From positions 1 to 7,533 of the forward strand of contig CAAGRP010000108.1 in the NCBI GenBank assembly GCA_900772685.1: a stretch of DNA of 7,533 bases, written 5' to 3'. Position numbers and translations under genes: made by a program. Numbering within the stretch: the first letter of the stretch is position 1; each line of letters begins with the position of its first letter. Under the pieces are notes generated by a model. That model worked only from the letters and a program-made list of their open reading frames with translations. It did no database searches and had not been told where the DNA came from. The DNA comes from Lachnospiraceae bacterium. Lineage in GTDB: Bacteria; Bacillota; Clostridia; Lachnospirales; Lachnospiraceae. Below are positions 6,077 to 7,533 of the stretch, in pieces.

Positions 6077-6104
6077 ATTATACACGATTTTTCGAAGAAA
6101 TCAA
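6077..6104 (-). promoter_or_regulatory. Promoter of the tRNA-Thr gene
   Basis: On the minus strand TTGATT (6104-6099) and a perfect TATAAT (6082-6077) are separated by 16 bases. The start point would be near 6070, about 11 bases before the mature tRNA 5' end, a normal short leader for RNase P removal. The same hexamers and spacing occur in the opposite-facing promoter at 5857-5884. Confidence 0.75.
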
Positions 6105-6150
6105 CCCAAACATTATTTAATTATCACGGCTTATCAAATGCCATTATACA

Positions 6151-6156
6151 AAAGGA
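6151..6156 (+). promoter_or_regulatory. Ribosome binding site that decides the ATP-grasp gene start
   Basis: AAAGGA lies eight bases before the ATG at 6165. The same frame is open back to an ATG at 6033, but that segment overlaps the tRNA gene and the tRNA promoter and has no ribosome site, so 6165 is the start. Confidence 0.7.
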
Positions 6157-6164
6157 ATACTGTT

Positions 6165-7502
6165 ATGAAAAAAATCTACGATGAATATCTGTCACTTATA
6201 AAGAATGATTATCAAAATAATCTTACCGCCGCACGAAAGGAAATGGACTATCTGCGTACATCGCCGGTCGCCTATCACGGCCGCTGCGTCTACACGCTTC
6301 AGATTCCCAAGGTTTTTACGGAAACCGACGTCAAAAGATTCGATCTTATCGTAAATGCAACCTACAGGATTTTCACGAAGGTAATAAATGCATATAAGAC
6401 AGATCCGGCTTTCAGGGCTTCTTTCCCGTTTTCTAAGGAGCTTGATGAGCTTATCCTTACACCGTCCGGATATGAATGTCCTCTTCCGATCGCAAGGTTC
6501 GATATTTTCTACAACGAGGATACAGGTGATTTCAAATTCTGCGAGATCAACACCGACGGAACAAGTGCCATGCTCGAGGACTACATCTTGAATAAAGCGG
6601 CTCATATGAACCCCGCCCATGAATATATGTCATCAAAATACAGATTCGAAAGCTGGGAGCTGTTCGACAGCTGGGTGAATGCATTTTTTGATATCTATTC
6701 AACATATGACAAAAAGGTCTCCGACCCTTATGTTGCTATAGTTGATTTTCTTGAAGGCGGCTCTGTGACAGAATTCGACGAGTTCAAGACACGCTTTGAA
6801 AAATCCGGTCACAGATGCGAGGTCTGTGAGATAACGCAGCTTACATACCGCGACGGAAAGCTGTTCTCTCCGTCCGGAAACGTTATCGATGTAATATACA
6901 GACGGGCTGTTACATCGGACATAATGAAGCGCATAGATGAGGTTTCGGCGTTTATAAATGCCGTAAAGGACCGAAATGTCTGCATAATAGGAGCCTTCCA
7001 AACTCAGATAATCCATAATAAATGGCTTTTCAAGACTCTGCATGACGAAAGTACTCTCGCCCTTATGACCGACAACGAGAAGGCTTTTATAAAAGCTCAC
7101 ATTCCTTATACCAATCTTTTATCAAAGGATACCTGCGATATAAAAGAGCTCATAGCGACAAAGGACAAATGGCTCATAAAACCTCTTGATTCCTATGCTT
7201 CAAAGGGCGTTTATGCAGGCTGCGACCTTACCGCCGCCGAATGGAAGAAACATCTTCACGCTGCTCTTGATAACGGTTATATCTATCAGGAATACTGCCC
7301 TCCGTACAGGACCAAAAATATCTGTTTCGTGGATAAGGATCCCGTGATAGAGGATTATACCAATATGTCGGGTCTGTTCGTTTACAACGGAAAATTCTCC
7401 GGTGTTTATTCGAGACTGTCCGACGGCGGCATCATAAGCAGCCAGTACAACGAACGAAGCGTTCCCTCGCTTAAACTGATGGGAACTCTACTTTCGTATT
7501 AA
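6165..7502 (+). CDS. Circularly permuted ATP-grasp ligase, glutathionylspermidine-synthase-like
   Basis: The 445-residue cytoplasmic protein resembles circularly permuted ATP-grasp ligases, which join a carboxylate to an amine using ATP through an acyl-phosphate. The order of motifs fits. FKFCEINTDGTSAMLEDY (123-140) corresponds to the EINT motif near the substrate and metal site. A Rossmann-like section, YVAIVDFLEGG (189-199), leads to LTYRDGKLFSPSGNVIDVIYRRAVTSD-type wording (226-252) typical of the family. IIHNKWLFKTLHDE (282-295) and HIPYT (312-316) follow. The ATP-binding part has KWLIKPLDSYASKGVYAG (335-352; Lys339 and Lys347), YIYQEYCPP (372-380, Glu376) and FSGVYSRLSDGG (411-422, Arg417). 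Length is normal. The true substrates are unknown; peptide or polyamine ligation would be typical, but no partner gene is visible. It is transcribed away from the other genes, from either 5857-5884 or a weak promoter nearer the start. Confidence 0.72.
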   Translation: MKKIYDEYLSLIKNDYQNNLTAARKEMDYLRTSPVAYHGRCVYTLQIPKVFTETDVKRFDLIVNATYRIFTKVINAYKTDPAFRASFPFSKELDELILTPSGYECPLPIARFDIFYNEDTGDFKFCEINTDGTSAMLEDYILNKAAHMNPAHEYMSSKYRFESWELFDSWVNAFFDIYSTYDKKVSDPYVAIVDFLEGGSVTEFDEFKTRFEKSGHRCEVCEITQLTYRDGKLFSPSGNVIDVIYRRAVTSDIMKRIDEVSAFINAVKDRNVCIIGAFQTQIIHNKWLFKTLHDESTLALMTDNEKAFIKAHIPYTNLLSKDTCDIKELIATKDKWLIKPLDSYASKGVYAGCDLTAAEWKKHLHAALDNGYIYQEYCPPYRTKNICFVDKDPVIEDYTNMSGLFVYNGKFSGVYSRLSDGGIISSQYNERSVPSLKLMGTLLSY

Positions 7503-7533
7503 TGCATGGCAATGAATTTTCTGAAGGAAACAT
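7502..7533 (+). other. Possible start of a following gene, cut by the right edge
   Basis: The ATP-grasp stop codon overlaps an ATG (TAATG, 7500-7504) whose frame stays open to the edge as MHGNEFSEGN. A second frame from the ATG at 7506 reads MAMNFLKET and looks equally like a protein start. Neither has a good ribosome site, and AAGGAAA at 7524-7530 could itself be a ribosome site for a start just past the edge. With about 30 bases no product can be named; a coupled second gene is plausible. Confidence 0.25.

Noticed and set aside
6033..6164. N-terminal extension of the ATP-grasp gene from an ATG at 6033
   Set aside because: It overlaps the tRNA-Thr gene and its promoter, lacks a ribosome site, and does not look like the start of the family; AAAGGA before 6165 fixes the start.
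6192..7100. Minus-strand open frames opposite the ATP-grasp gene (6192-6620 and 6699-7100)
   Set aside because: They are antisense to conserved ATP-grasp motifs and show no ribosome sites or recognisable domains.

Overview
This 7.5 kb window is mostly a piece of a low-GC, Gram-positive anaerobe, probably a butyrate-forming clostridium of the Lachnospiraceae type. Most genes there have purine-rich Shine-Dalgarno sites about 8-10 bases before the start codon, promoters are of the sigma-A type (TTGACA/TTGATT with TATAAT-like -10 boxes), and the 4-hydroxybutyrate enzymes are typical of such anaerobes. The first 700 bases do not fit. They encode BamD, a lipoprotein of the outer-membrane assembly machine, in the Bacteroidetes style, and a cell without an outer membrane has no use for it. 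The simplest reading is that the sequence is a chimera joined somewhere in about 702-899; a second, weaker discontinuity may lie near 75-80.

Layout. 1-701 (minus): bamD, cut by the left edge, translationally coupled (ATGA overlap) to the last codons of an unidentified gene. 839-899: AT-rich spacer, the likely join. 900-4036 (minus): an operon transcribed abfD, abfT, then a small NifU-domain gene, with a promoter at 4107-4134 and a perfect 11-bp hairpin between abfT and the NifU gene. 4135-4338: AT-rich intergenic DNA with two imperfect dyads. 4339-5764 (minus): citrate synthase with its own promoter and a textbook intrinsic terminator. 5857-6104: a busy spacer with a strong plus-strand promoter, a possible leaderless 23-codon ORF, and a tRNA-Thr(CGU) on the minus strand with its own promoter. 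6165-7502 (plus): a circularly permuted ATP-grasp ligase of the glutathionylspermidine-synthase-like group. The right edge may hold the first codons of a following gene.

How the genes work together. AbfT puts CoA on 4-hydroxybutyrate. AbfD, a flavin and [4Fe-4S] enzyme, dehydrates 4-hydroxybutyryl-CoA to crotonyl-CoA, which enters the butyrate branch. The NifU-domain protein carries the CxxC of Fe-S scaffold/carrier domains and could serve the AbfD cluster; that link is inference from gene order. Citrate synthase belongs to neighbouring central metabolism but is a separate transcription unit. Genes that would supply 4-hydroxybutyrate (succinate-semialdehyde and 4-hydroxybutyrate dehydrogenases) are not in the window. 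If the left end is chimeric, the true downstream continuation of this operon is lost.

I see no mobile element, CRISPR array, phage gene or defence system. The most notable points are the foreign left end, the Fe-S carrier gene attached to abfD-abfT, and the promoter, small ORF and tRNA arrangement upstream of the ATP-grasp gene.
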